Shown here: one piece after another, positions 53,501 to 60,203 of the stretch | Numbering within the stretch: the stretch's first letter is position 1 | Layout of the letters: each line of letters starts with the position of its first letter | Source: Hydrogenoanaerobacterium saccharovorans | Lineage (GTDB): Bacteria; Bacillota; Clostridia; Oscillospirales; Ruminococcaceae | DNA: 64,000 nucleotides | Direction of reading: 5' to 3' | Assembly (NCBI RefSeq): GCF_016901815.1 | Contig: NZ_JACSNR010000008.1 | Coordinates: 1 to 64,000 of the forward strand | Translations under genes and position numbers: made by a program | Notes under the pieces: model-generated | Seen by the model: the letters and a program-made list of their open reading frames with translations, nothing else | Database searches by the model: none | Told to the model about the DNA's origin: nothing

Positions 53501-53701
53501 CGTGATATTGCCTCCGTTATCCAGAACATTCTCCAGACCCTTCTGTACCACATCTGCCAGATATTGCGCCAACACTTTGGAGGCCTCCGCCTTGTCAATG
53601 GGCGCAACTGATTTGCGGGCATCGGGGATCTCCGAAAGCTCGCGGTTCAGGGCAGTGTTGATGACTTGTTCGTAAAGGCCGGGAAATAACATCTGCTTCA
53701 C
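50537..53701 (-). CDS. PLD-nuclease/superfamily II helicase/DUF3427-type protein, candidate defence effector
   Basis: This 1,054-residue protein has three parts. Residues about 130-290 resemble a phospholipase-D nuclease domain with HAK (His225, Lys227) and GSSN (243-246). Residues about 320-700 form a superfamily II helicase with Walker A ATGTGKT (349-355), DEFHH (445-449), LLGLTATPERMDG and the arginine motif QQLGRGLRL. The last 300 residues resemble DUF3427. Only one HKD-like motif is visible, so nuclease activity would need a dimer. Proteins with this layout are common on mobile islands and are suspected to act in defence or repair; this is inference. It starts at the ATG at 53701 and is the first gene of the operon. 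Confidence 0.9.
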   Translation of the reverse strand: MKQMLFPGLYEQVINTALNRELSEIPDARKSVAPIDKAEASKVLAQYLADVVQKGLENVLDNGGNITDQVDLANRIVSLIGQETKEAAFASLGVDQRAEQLLALLREQDPRLAVGRTADDLSRPETSIAQSSLFTGAIHEPQMYTELKKEIVSADRIDMLVSFIKWSGLRLLMDELREFTQNGGELRIITTSYMGATDVKAIEELRALPNTKIKVSYDTKRTRLHAKTYVFYRNTGFTTAYVGSSNLSNAAISSGLEWNVKVTHRDLPETIDKIAATFESYWNSSEFEYYSEDQRERLARALKAEKYYDSNNDAVYTMDIAPYSYQQEILDKLEAERTVRGYTRNLVVAATGTGKTVISALDYKRFRKQNPGKPCRLLFVAHREEILRQSLYTFRAVLKDANFGELFVGNNRPESIDHLFISIQTFNSQGFSEKTVSDFYDYIVVDEFHHAAAPTYQKLLTYYQPKILLGLTATPERMDGKSILSYFGNRIAAEIRLPEAIDRKLLCPFQYFGVTDTVDLNTLKWSAGGYDKNELSNLYTLSGAVANRRADLVVSSLLRYVTDIDEVKGLGFCVSVEHAEFMCRYFNSRGIPSIFLTGKSSDEERKTAKGRLVSGEVRFIFVVDIYNEGVDIPEVNTVLFLRPTESLTIFLQQLGRGLRLAEGKDCLTVLDFIGQANKRYNFEDKFAALLSNTTRSVSREIKEGFVSAPKGCYIQLEKKAARYILDNIRASYGNTAGLVSRAASFTEDNGLELTLANFLDYYHLDPRAIYKFSSFSRICARADVTPDFSEPLEEILTKAFGRLAVVDSRRWIRFLLDLLPRLDNVDFSALSELEQRMLQMFYVTVWGKAAESWKSDEVLDNLYALSDSPVLLGELLDLLRYRYEQIDFIDEPVDLGFDCPLDLHCTYTRDQLLVALDFMKPATVREGVKWLPEKQLDVFFVTLNKADKDYSPTTMYNDYSINESLFHWQSQSTTAADSPTGQRYIHHRERGSKVLLFVREFKADRITGGAEAYTFLGTANYVKHEGSRPMNITWQLDRPIPAKFLKKTNKLVVG

Positions 53702-53728
53702 ACTCCGCTATAAAGACATATTGTATTT

Positions 53729-53766
53729 ATTATAACGGAAATCCAACAGCTCAACAAGGTCTTGTT
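53729..53766 (-). promoter_or_regulatory. Promoter with operator palindrome for the helicase operon
   Basis: On the minus strand TTGTTG (53757-53752) and TATAAT (53734-53729) are 17 bases apart. A palindrome AACAAG-GT-CTTGTT (53753-53766) covers the -35 element, so a repressor or activator bound there would control the operon. No regulator is adjacent on the same transcript. Confidence 0.6.
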
Positions 53767-53870
53767 AGTAAACATCTACAAAATACGCTTTTGCTTTCGA
53801 CTCGCTTTGATGTATTAAGACCCGCTAAGAAAGATTTGCAAGCCGGCTTCCTTTATATAACAGCAATTGC

Positions 53871-54197
53871 CTACCCCTGGTGGAATCCCTTCGCTTCCGT
53901 CGTAAAGTCAACTGCCGCTTTCCTGGTTGCGCCCAAGGCTGACCTTTCTTCATCATCATAATGCAGCTCATTGAAAAGCCTCCACGCCAGCTCAAATCCA
54001 GCTATAAAACTATCCAGTGAAGTCTCCGTTTTGATATAATCCTGGGCATCAATGATCCGCAGCACCAGCTTGCGCTCCGGTTTTGCCAGCGCCTCAATCA
54101 GCGCTTTGTGGCACTCCTCCACTTCGTTCTCCTGTTCATCAAACCTCGGACGGGTATAAAAGCAGTCATACAGCGCCCGAAGCAGTTTACGTTCCAT
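53871..54197 (-). CDS. DUF6809 family protein
   Basis: This 108-residue helical protein (MERKLLRALYDCFYTRPRFD, then SFIAGFELAWRLFNELHYDD) fits the DUF6809 family found on clostridial mobile elements. The ATG at 54197 was preferred because GGAGG is 8 bases upstream. It follows the second recombinase by 47 bases and is probably in the same transcript. Confidence 0.65.
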   Translation of the reverse strand: MERKLLRALYDCFYTRPRFDEQENEVEECHKALIEALAKPERKLVLRIIDAQDYIKTETSLDSFIAGFELAWRLFNELHYDDEERSALGATRKAAVDFTTEAKGFHQG

Positions 54198-54244
54198 GGT
54201 CATCACCTCCTCTTGTGACACGAACATATTTGGGAAGCAGCCTA

Positions 54245-55213
54245 TCAGAACTCCAGAAGATTTTCCAGGAGATCTGCCGCCTGCCGCAGATCTTCCCCCG
54301 TTGTTTGGTCGGACTGCTCCATCTGCTGAGCGGTTTCCTGGGTCAGATAGGCTTCATAGTTCTGCCGGGTCATTGTCGCTCTGAAATGGCCCAGCATCTG
54401 CGCCACCTCTTTTATACCCATTCCGTTTTGCAGCGAGAGCACCGCACAGGTGTGCCGGAGATCCTGAAACCGGATATGATCCAGCCCGGCCTCTTTGAGA
54501 ATCTCACTGTACAGCCGGCGTACCGTCTGAGGCAGGTAGGGCTTCTGGGTCGCCGGATGCATGAACATCAGCGGACTGCCCGGGTGTCGGGCATGCTCTT
54601 CAGCCAGAAGCTCCACCAGTTCTGAGGGCAGACCGATAGTTCTGGTTCTGCCTTTGTACTCCACCAGCTTCCGCTGTTCCACTGAGCGGCCCTCTGAAAT
54701 GGTCAACATTCGTTTCTTTATATCAAGGTCGCTCCATTTGAGGGCAATCAGCTCTCTCTGCCGAAGCCCTGCTGTCAGAGCCAGCAGAAACATGGGAAGA
54801 TGGCCCAGCCGTTCGGCTGCGTCCAGATAGTCCTCCACCTCTGCGGGCGTCAGCACATTGGCGCTGACCTTCCTGGGTTTTGGATAGCAGAATGCCCGGG
54901 CAGGATTATCTGTGATCAGGCCATCCCGCACCGCCTGGTCCAGACACTGCTGAAGCAAACGGTGGATGTGCCGCATGGTGTGTTCGCCCAATCCTGGATA
55001 TTCGGGACTTTCCGGGCGATGACCGCCGAAGCGCTTTCGCTCCTCCAGAAACTCTCCGACCCGCTCCACTGTCAATTCGGAGAGCTGTATATCCCCCAGC
55101 CCAGGAAGAATGTGATTTTTGAAGAGATAGCCATGGGCTGCATAGGTAGTCGGACGGCTCTGGTTTTTGTCACAGATCTCCTGCCAGCGGAGGATATACT
55201 CTCTCAGTGTCAT
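54245..55213 (-). CDS. Tyrosine recombinase, intact
   Basis: This 322-residue recombinase has a SAM-like N-terminal domain (residues 1-110) and a complete catalytic domain: Arg in LTAGLRQRELIALKWSD, the RFQDLRHTCAVLSLQNG box (His-Thr-Cys in place of the usual HTF) and Tyr in TMTRQNYEAYL. The gene begins inside the end of the preceding recombinase gene (4-base ATGA overlap), with AGGAAGG upstream. It differs clearly from the integrase near tRNA-Pro. Confidence 0.9.
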   Translation of the reverse strand: MTLREYILRWQEICDKNQSRPTTYAAHGYLFKNHILPGLGDIQLSELTVERVGEFLEERKRFGGHRPESPEYPGLGEHTMRHIHRLLQQCLDQAVRDGLITDNPARAFCYPKPRKVSANVLTPAEVEDYLDAAERLGHLPMFLLALTAGLRQRELIALKWSDLDIKKRMLTISEGRSVEQRKLVEYKGRTRTIGLPSELVELLAEEHARHPGSPLMFMHPATQKPYLPQTVRRLYSEILKEAGLDHIRFQDLRHTCAVLSLQNGMGIKEVAQMLGHFRATMTRQNYEAYLTQETAQQMEQSDQTTGEDLRQAADLLENLLEF

Positions 55214-55920
55214 AGTCCCACCTTCCTGCACTGGCACTGCAAATCCCGGAAAGCAACCCACGGCAGTCCCGCCTGTTTCAGAATCCGCTTGTGCAGGTAG
55301 TAGAACTCATGGAGCTGATACGGCGCCCCGGTCTTTGGATTGAGAAACACATAACGCCCTGTTTCCGGGATTTGTTCCAGAAGATGCTCTGCTTTGTCAT
55401 TGAGGGTCAGCAGTCGCTGCCCCTTGAGGATATACCGGTACCGGATATAAAAATCGGCCCACGACAAGGTGAGAAGTTCACATTGCCGCAGACCGCTGGT
55501 CAGTCCTGTGTAAATGAGAGGGAGTGTGCCAAACTGTTCCGCTGCGTTCAGATACCGCTGGAGCTGTCCAAGGCGCAGGGAAACCGTTTTATGTGCTTCT
55601 GCCGGCGGCTCGGGGCAGATCTCTACCGGATTGAAGGGAATGAGCTGGTCGCGGGCTGCCTCGCTCATACACCGCCGCAGAAGCAGATGGACACACCAGA
55701 CACTTCTGGCACTGAGTCCCCGGCTTTGCAGGCTGTCATAAAAGCTGGTCACGGTGTCCTGGGTCAGCTCTGTCAGCGGGACATTCCCGATTCCAGGGGA
55801 GATATGACGGTCTATCAGATTGCGGTATCCGCCCACTGTTCTGCCGCTCCATCTGCTCTGATTCTCACGAAACCACCGGTCACTCCACTGACCTACAGTG
55901 AGATTATTTTGATTGTACAT
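55210..55920 (-). CDS. Tyrosine recombinase-like protein lacking the catalytic C-terminus
   Basis: This 236-residue protein matches a tyrosine recombinase through the first catalytic Arg (TSGLRQCELLTLSWADF, near residue 150) but ends with FRDLQCQCRKVGL. The HxxR box is degraded and the Tyr helix is absent. It therefore cannot cleave DNA by itself. The overlap with the intact recombinase downstream suggests joint production and a structural or regulatory role, or recent decay. The ATG at 55920 is preceded by AAGGAGGCG. Confidence 0.8.
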   Translation of the reverse strand: MYNQNNLTVGQWSDRWFRENQSRWSGRTVGGYRNLIDRHISPGIGNVPLTELTQDTVTSFYDSLQSRGLSARSVWCVHLLLRRCMSEAARDQLIPFNPVEICPEPPAEAHKTVSLRLGQLQRYLNAAEQFGTLPLIYTGLTSGLRQCELLTLSWADFYIRYRYILKGQRLLTLNDKAEHLLEQIPETGRYVFLNPKTGAPYQLHEFYYLHKRILKQAGLPWVAFRDLQCQCRKVGL

Positions 55921-56054
55921 GGGAATCGCCTCCTTTTTGCAAACGCAACAATACCACAGAAAGAGAGAAATAGCTACTGTTTTTGAATATATTTTTCCAT
56001 ATTCCAATTCAGAGCCTCTGTCTGCAATCCGGACAGTGGAAACCGTCCGGACCG

Positions 56055-56390
56055 CTATGTATCAGCCCGGATTCGCTGCTGCTTTTCCGGGCTGTGAGCA
56101 GTTGTCTGAAACGGCGGCTGGCTGTACCGCTCCATGGGAATTTCACCCCTCCGAGGTTCTCTCCGAGCTGCCCCCATTGCTTGAGTCTGTGGCTGGGCAG
56201 AAGTATCATTGTCCCCAGATGGAATCTTCGCAAAACGGTCTGCCGCGGACCACTTTCCGGACCGATGGAATCGCTCATGCCTGTTTGCTTTTACCACAGG
56301 CTGTCTTCGCGCATCGTCCGCTGTCGCTTGCCCCCAGGCCGGGAGCCCCATCCGGGAATGTATTTCAGCAACTGATAATTCTGTTTTCAA
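56055..56390 (-). CDS. Possible basic protein of unknown function
   Basis: This 111-codon frame (TTG start, MKTELSVAEIHSRMGLPAWG and later RREPRRGEIPMERYSQPP) has normal codon use for the island but no clear ribosome site. It lies between the SOS-like promoter and the recombinase pair on the same strand, so it would be in their transcript. Its neighbour frames are also partly open, and I am not sure it is real. Confidence 0.35.
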   Translation of the reverse strand: MKTELSVAEIHSRMGLPAWGQATADDARRQPVVKANRHERFHRSGKWSAADRFAKIPSGDNDTSAQPQTQAMGAARREPRRGEIPMERYSQPPFQTTAHSPEKQQRIRADT

Positions 56391-56548
56391 GGTTCCGGCG
56401 TGATCTCAGAAAGATCTCTGAGACCTGACACATCTAATATCAGGGATAAGCCGCCACGGCGGCCTGCCAGCTTTGCAGATCCATAGTGCTCCTTTCCCGC
56501 GCAAGCCGGAAAGGGACTCTCATCGCCGTGTGGGGAAATTACCGCAGC

Positions 56549-56612
56549 AAAAAAGCGCCGCGGAAATCAGACGCCAGAAATTCTTTCCGGCGTCCAACCT
56601 CACACGGCGCTT
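56549..56612 (-). terminator. Large hairpin with U-tract in the recombinase leader
   Basis: On the minus strand AGCGCCG and GGACGCC pair with GGCGTC and CGGCGCTT in a two-part stem, followed by TTTTTT. It lies about 110 bases after the SOS-like promoter and 630 bases before the first recombinase. It may be a plain terminator or an attenuator that must be read through. Confidence 0.55.
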
Positions 56613-56704
56613 GGTAGTATACAGCCACTTAGGCTGTCTCCGCTTGCTCGATTTGAGTGGATCGCTATTTAATTTTGTACTTCTAATTTTTCAGAAACCC
56701 AAAA

Positions 56705-56756
56705 GAACAAATGTTCTTACTATTTCTATTGTATCAGGAAGAAGAGGAGATTTCAA
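56705..56756 (-). promoter_or_regulatory. Promoter with LexA-like operator
   Basis: On the minus strand TTGAAA (56756-56751) and TACAAT (56733-56728) are 17 bases apart. GAACAAATGTTC (56705-56716), inside the longer palindrome AAGAACA/TGTTCTT, lies at about +5 to +16. This fits the Firmicute SOS box GAACN4GTTC, so LexA repression and induction by DNA damage are likely. Confidence 0.6.
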
Positions 56757-56945
56757 TAGTCTTTTCAGAAAAACTCATCATCATTTTTTGTGGAGTATAA
56801 TGAATTTTCAAGTGGGCAAACGACCGGATATGAGGAGTCCCTATTCTTTGTTTATGCGGCGCAGATTCCGAAGGTCTTATCCTCTGAAACCTATTCATTG
56901 TCCGCGACAAAACTAAGTGGAGTATCTTTTAGGAAACACAGGATC

Positions 56946-57011
56946 AGGTAGTGAATTTCCCCACCTCGACCAGATTTTATAAGAAAGACCGCCTAAATAG
57001 GCGGTCTTTCT
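56946..57011 (+). repeat. Degenerate copy of the tRNA-Pro 3' end and terminator, possible att remnant
   Basis: CACCTCGACCAG (56962-56973) resembles CACTCCGACCAG at the end of tRNA-Pro (43935-43946), and both are followed at similar distance by AAA-ACCGCCT/AGGCGGT-TTTCT hairpins (here 56982-57011). The shared layout suggests an old attachment site or a tRNA relic. Identity is too low for a recent integration event. Confidence 0.4.
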
Positions 57012-57142
57012 ACATTTAGGGGGATTTGCCAAAAAGTGAACAGCTCTTCGGTGACATCGTTTGAGTCATACCGGGTTTCCTTTTCCAGTGCATTTTTATC
57101 CTTGTCCAGAAAAGTGCTGGCAAACAACTCTATTAACGGATC
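56993..57142 (-). pseudogene. C-terminal coding remnant
   Basis: A 49-codon open stretch without start codon (DPLIELFASTFLDKDKNALE, then TEELFTFWQIPLN) has protein-like composition and a stop at 56993. It runs through the terminator-like hairpin and is probably the end of a deleted gene. Family unknown. Confidence 0.3.
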
Positions 57143-57171
57143 TCAACACTACTGGAAGCCGGTAATGGAAC

Positions 57172-57630
57172 TCACAAAACAACCGGCAGACGGGTCGAAT
57201 CCGGAACCTCAGCCTGGAGAATTCTCAGTTTTGCCAGGGAAATCGGCCGCTGCCCGTTTTTCTGCATCTTGCCGCAGCGTTCCCAGGCGAGTTTTCCTGG
57301 ACCGTTGTACTCCTCAGAAAAAGTACCGTCCCGGCGAATCCGGAGGACAAGGAGCCATTGCGGTTCACTGGACAGGGCAATTCGGCTGATCTGAGTGGCT
57401 TTGATCTGAACCAACCGCCCATCCGCAGCCTTGGCATCATGGGTTTCCGCCGAAGCCGTAAAGAGCTCCAGCCCATAATAGCTGGCTGCCAGTGCCTCGC
57501 CAATGCTCCCGATCATATGGCCATCCGGTGTATAGTGCCGGCCAGGAAACAGCCTTTCCAGCTCTGCAGATATTTCATAGAGTTGCTTTATCTTTTCTGC
57601 AGCCTGTTTTTGAGACAAAGTATTTTCCAT
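57172..57630 (-). CDS. DUF6998 family protein, nuclease-like
   Basis: This 152-residue protein contains FPGRHYTPDGHMIGSIGEAL and HDAKAADGRLVQIKATQ, which match DUF6998. Glu in GEAL, Asp in HDAK and QIK fit the E-D-(Q)xK spacing of PD-(D/E)xK nucleases, so a DNA-cutting role is possible but unproved. It follows dndE by 51 bases on the same strand, yet its G+C content is much higher than that of the dnd genes, suggesting a different origin. GAGG precedes the ATG. Confidence 0.8.
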   Translation of the reverse strand: MENTLSQKQAAEKIKQLYEISAELERLFPGRHYTPDGHMIGSIGEALAASYYGLELFTASAETHDAKAADGRLVQIKATQISRIALSSEPQWLLVLRIRRDGTFSEEYNGPGKLAWERCGKMQKNGQRPISLAKLRILQAEVPDSTRLPVVL

Positions 57631-57681
57631 TACACACCTCTTTCAGTAGTCCTATAAAATTATAACCGTTGTTTCTTTTAT

Positions 57682-58059
57682 TTACAGGCTTTGATCAAGT
57701 TCTATTAAGTGCATAAGGAAATCGGAACTGTACTTCTGCTCCTGTTCAAGCATTTTAGACCCCCGATCAATATGTGCTTTTACATAACCAGGGAAAAATT
57801 CTTCATCAGTCAAATGCTTTCCAGAGTATAGCTCCATCAAACATTTGTATAAAGCATCTGCATCTCCAGTAATGGTTTGGCGGTTCAATTCGCGCCCTAG
57901 TGTATTGGTATGGAAATCCGTTTCTTTTAGCGGTTCCTTTGATCGCATAGAAAGAGCCATGGCTATTTTAACCAAAGTGTAGCAAGGAAGATTTTCGCTC
58001 CGCTCAATTTGGTCAAATATTTCAGAAGCTCTTTTAGAAGTTTTCAGCTTAAATGCCAT
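57682..58059 (-). CDS. dndE: DNA phosphorothioation protein DndE
   Basis: This 125-residue protein has the DndE features: FKLKTSKRASEIFDQIERSE and LPCYTLVKIAMALSMR at the N-terminus and YVKAHIDRGSKMLE in the C-terminal half. DndE binds nicked DNA in the complex that puts sulfur into the DNA backbone. The ATG at 58059 has GAGG 7 bases upstream; a GTG at 58065 overlapping the dndD stop is also possible. Confidence 0.88.
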   Translation of the reverse strand: MAFKLKTSKRASEIFDQIERSENLPCYTLVKIAMALSMRSKEPLKETDFHTNTLGRELNRQTITGDADALYKCLMELYSGKHLTDEEFFPGYVKAHIDRGSKMLEQEQKYSSDFLMHLIELDQSL

Positions 58060-58061
58060 AC

Positions 58062-60203
58062 TCACACCTCAAAATACTGATTTTTATGAATATGTGTCTT
58101 CTGATCCGGACCATATTCCAACATGTAAATATGGGAAATTTGATCCTGCATTGCCTCTAGATGATTACTCGAAAGCTCTTCATCCGTAGACAGAATAATA
58201 AGCTGCCCTGTCAACTGTTTAAAGAAATGTTCCGTAATATTAGCCCTATGTTCTGTATCAATACGTGCAAAAGGTGTATCAATAATAAAAGGCAGTTCGC
58301 TTTTACTTTGATTCATCATCGCCCAATACAAGGCCATAACAAAAATTTGCTTTTCTCCGCTTGATAATCTCTCTTTATCAAGCTCAACCGACAAAGTTAG
58401 ATTTTCTGCTTTTTCTTCAGCAAGTGCATGAAAAAGTTCAGAAATTGTTCCAACCTGATACTGACTAAATAGTTCCTCTACTGCAACTTTTCCTAAAACA
58501 TTGACTGCAATATTTTGATTTCCCCCTCTGAACAATGACAATAGGTCTGTCCTACTCACTGTTTCCTGACGAAGCATGTGAACTACAAAGTTACGGTCTA
58601 TAACCATTTGAGAGAAGAAATCTTTTTTCCGAATTAACTGCTTGAATTTAAGATTTAAATCGGTCTCCACCTGCTTGATCAAATTGCTATACAGCATTTC
58701 CTGTAGCTCTTCCAAAAGTAACAGGGTTTTCCCTGAAATATCAGAGATCGATCTCGCTTTCAGTTGATCCTCAAATTCTCTTCTTAAAGTGTGCAGTTCT
58801 TTCTCTTTTTTCTCGCGATCAGCACTTCTTAATTCAAACAAAGTTTCTGCATGCTCTTTCTTCAAGCGAACAATTTTAGCTCTCTCCTCAAGGGAAGATC
58901 GCAGATTCATATAACTCTCATAGTTCTCGATCGTCGTCGCTTGCAACCGAGTCCGAATTTCTTTTGTCTTTTTTAATGATTCTTGGATCCGTTTCTGGTT
59001 TCTTGGGATCTGCTTAATATCAAACGCCAAAATATGGTTAACTTGTGTTTGAATCTGTGCCTCTTCATCACTGGATAACCCAAAAAGCGGTTCAAACATC
59101 TCCCATTTTTTACTTAAAAAATACTCTTTTATCTTTTGAGACAATGTGCTGAAATCTTGTTCGACATTTGTACTGCCAATTTCGCACAATGCATTTTTCA
59201 ACAAATCAGAAAATGCATTGTCTTCTATACTATTTTTTAACACAGAGTATCCTTGATGATCTTTCTCCAGTTGAAGTTGAGGCAACACTTCTTTCATCAA
59301 ATCTGGCAACATAAGAAAAGGCACCACCTCTGTTGCGTAAGTGCGCCGCTGCCAATTTAGTCTCTCTCTTTTTTCCTCCTCATCTTTTAACTGATTATTT
59401 AAATTCTTCCATTCATCAATTGTAACCCCACCGCGATCAACATACTCTTTTTGGCATCGACTAATTTCACTTTCTATTTCGTCAATCTCGGCTTGATAAC
59501 AATCAATCTCACGCTGCATATCGGAGAGCTGGTTCTGTAATGCAACAGACTCATTGCGAGCAACCAGATAATCTTTTGCAATGTCTGTTTGAACATTCTC
59601 AGAATTTTTCAGTATGCGTTTAATTTGATCATACAGAATATCAAACGTATCATTTCCACTAAGCACCATTAGTGCATCTCGTATATTGACTTCTTTTTCG
59701 CCCAAAAAATAGTTTGCGATTTTTTCTCCATCAAAGAAATACAGTTTTAACATGTCAGGCGGAATCAGATGGATCAGATACTTTTGAAAATTTAGGAGCT
59801 CTTCATCTTCTAACCTTTCTCCATTCTGCCAGACACTGAGCGTTTCTTTCAGCTCACTGTGTGGCCACGACCAGGAACGGCGAATTACATAATTATACAA
59901 ATCCGTATTATCAACTTGCTGGAACTCTACCTCAACAAATGCTGTCTCTTGATCATCAATACGAATTTGGTTGTTGATCAGGTTATAAATTTCACGCAAA
60001 TAATGCTTACCTGTTGTTTTATAACCAAAAGCGAAATTACCATATAGACATACTTGGATTGCAGTGAATAGTGTAGTTTTGCCAGCACCATTTTTTCCGC
60101 CAATCACCACTACACGTTGTTCAGGGCTATCACATTGAAAGTCAAAATTATTTTGACCAACATAGGATCCAAAATTACAAAGTTGAATGTTCTTAATCCG
60201 CAT
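58062..60203 (-). CDS. dndD: DNA phosphorothioation ATPase DndD (SMC/Rad50-like)
   Basis: This 713-residue protein has the ABC-type halves of an SMC-like ATPase: Walker A GGKNGAGKTT (residues 35-44) after IKNIQLCNFGSYVGQN, a long coiled coil at about 200-520, then the signature RLSSGEKQIFVMALYWAM and Walker B LPFIIDTPFARIDTEHR. It supplies ATP hydrolysis for DNA backbone sulfur modification. It begins within the last codons of dndC (11-base overlap). A+T-rich codon use sets it off from the chromosome. Confidence 0.95.
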   Translation of the reverse strand: MRIKNIQLCNFGSYVGQNNFDFQCDSPEQRVVVIGGKNGAGKTTLFTAIQVCLYGNFAFGYKTTGKHYLREIYNLINNQIRIDDQETAFVEVEFQQVDNTDLYNYVIRRSWSWPHSELKETLSVWQNGERLEDEELLNFQKYLIHLIPPDMLKLYFFDGEKIANYFLGEKEVNIRDALMVLSGNDTFDILYDQIKRILKNSENVQTDIAKDYLVARNESVALQNQLSDMQREIDCYQAEIDEIESEISRCQKEYVDRGGVTIDEWKNLNNQLKDEEEKRERLNWQRRTYATEVVPFLMLPDLMKEVLPQLQLEKDHQGYSVLKNSIEDNAFSDLLKNALCEIGSTNVEQDFSTLSQKIKEYFLSKKWEMFEPLFGLSSDEEAQIQTQVNHILAFDIKQIPRNQKRIQESLKKTKEIRTRLQATTIENYESYMNLRSSLEERAKIVRLKKEHAETLFELRSADREKKEKELHTLRREFEDQLKARSISDISGKTLLLLEELQEMLYSNLIKQVETDLNLKFKQLIRKKDFFSQMVIDRNFVVHMLRQETVSRTDLLSLFRGGNQNIAVNVLGKVAVEELFSQYQVGTISELFHALAEEKAENLTLSVELDKERLSSGEKQIFVMALYWAMMNQSKSELPFIIDTPFARIDTEHRANITEHFFKQLTGQLIILSTDEELSSNHLEAMQDQISHIYMLEYGPDQKTHIHKNQYFEV

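Larger units (their letters stand above)
56391..57171. other. Gene-poor region at the right part of the island
   Basis: This stretch holds a minus-strand promoter with a LexA-like box, a large hairpin, a tRNA-3'-end-like segment with its own terminator, and a short coding remnant, all listed separately. No complete gene is seen. Base composition changes here from G+C-rich to A+T-rich. Confidence 0.5.

Noticed and set aside
56705-56716. LexA-like box as evidence for a plus-strand gene
   Set aside because: No plus-strand gene with a ribosome site follows; the promoter elements are on the minus strand.
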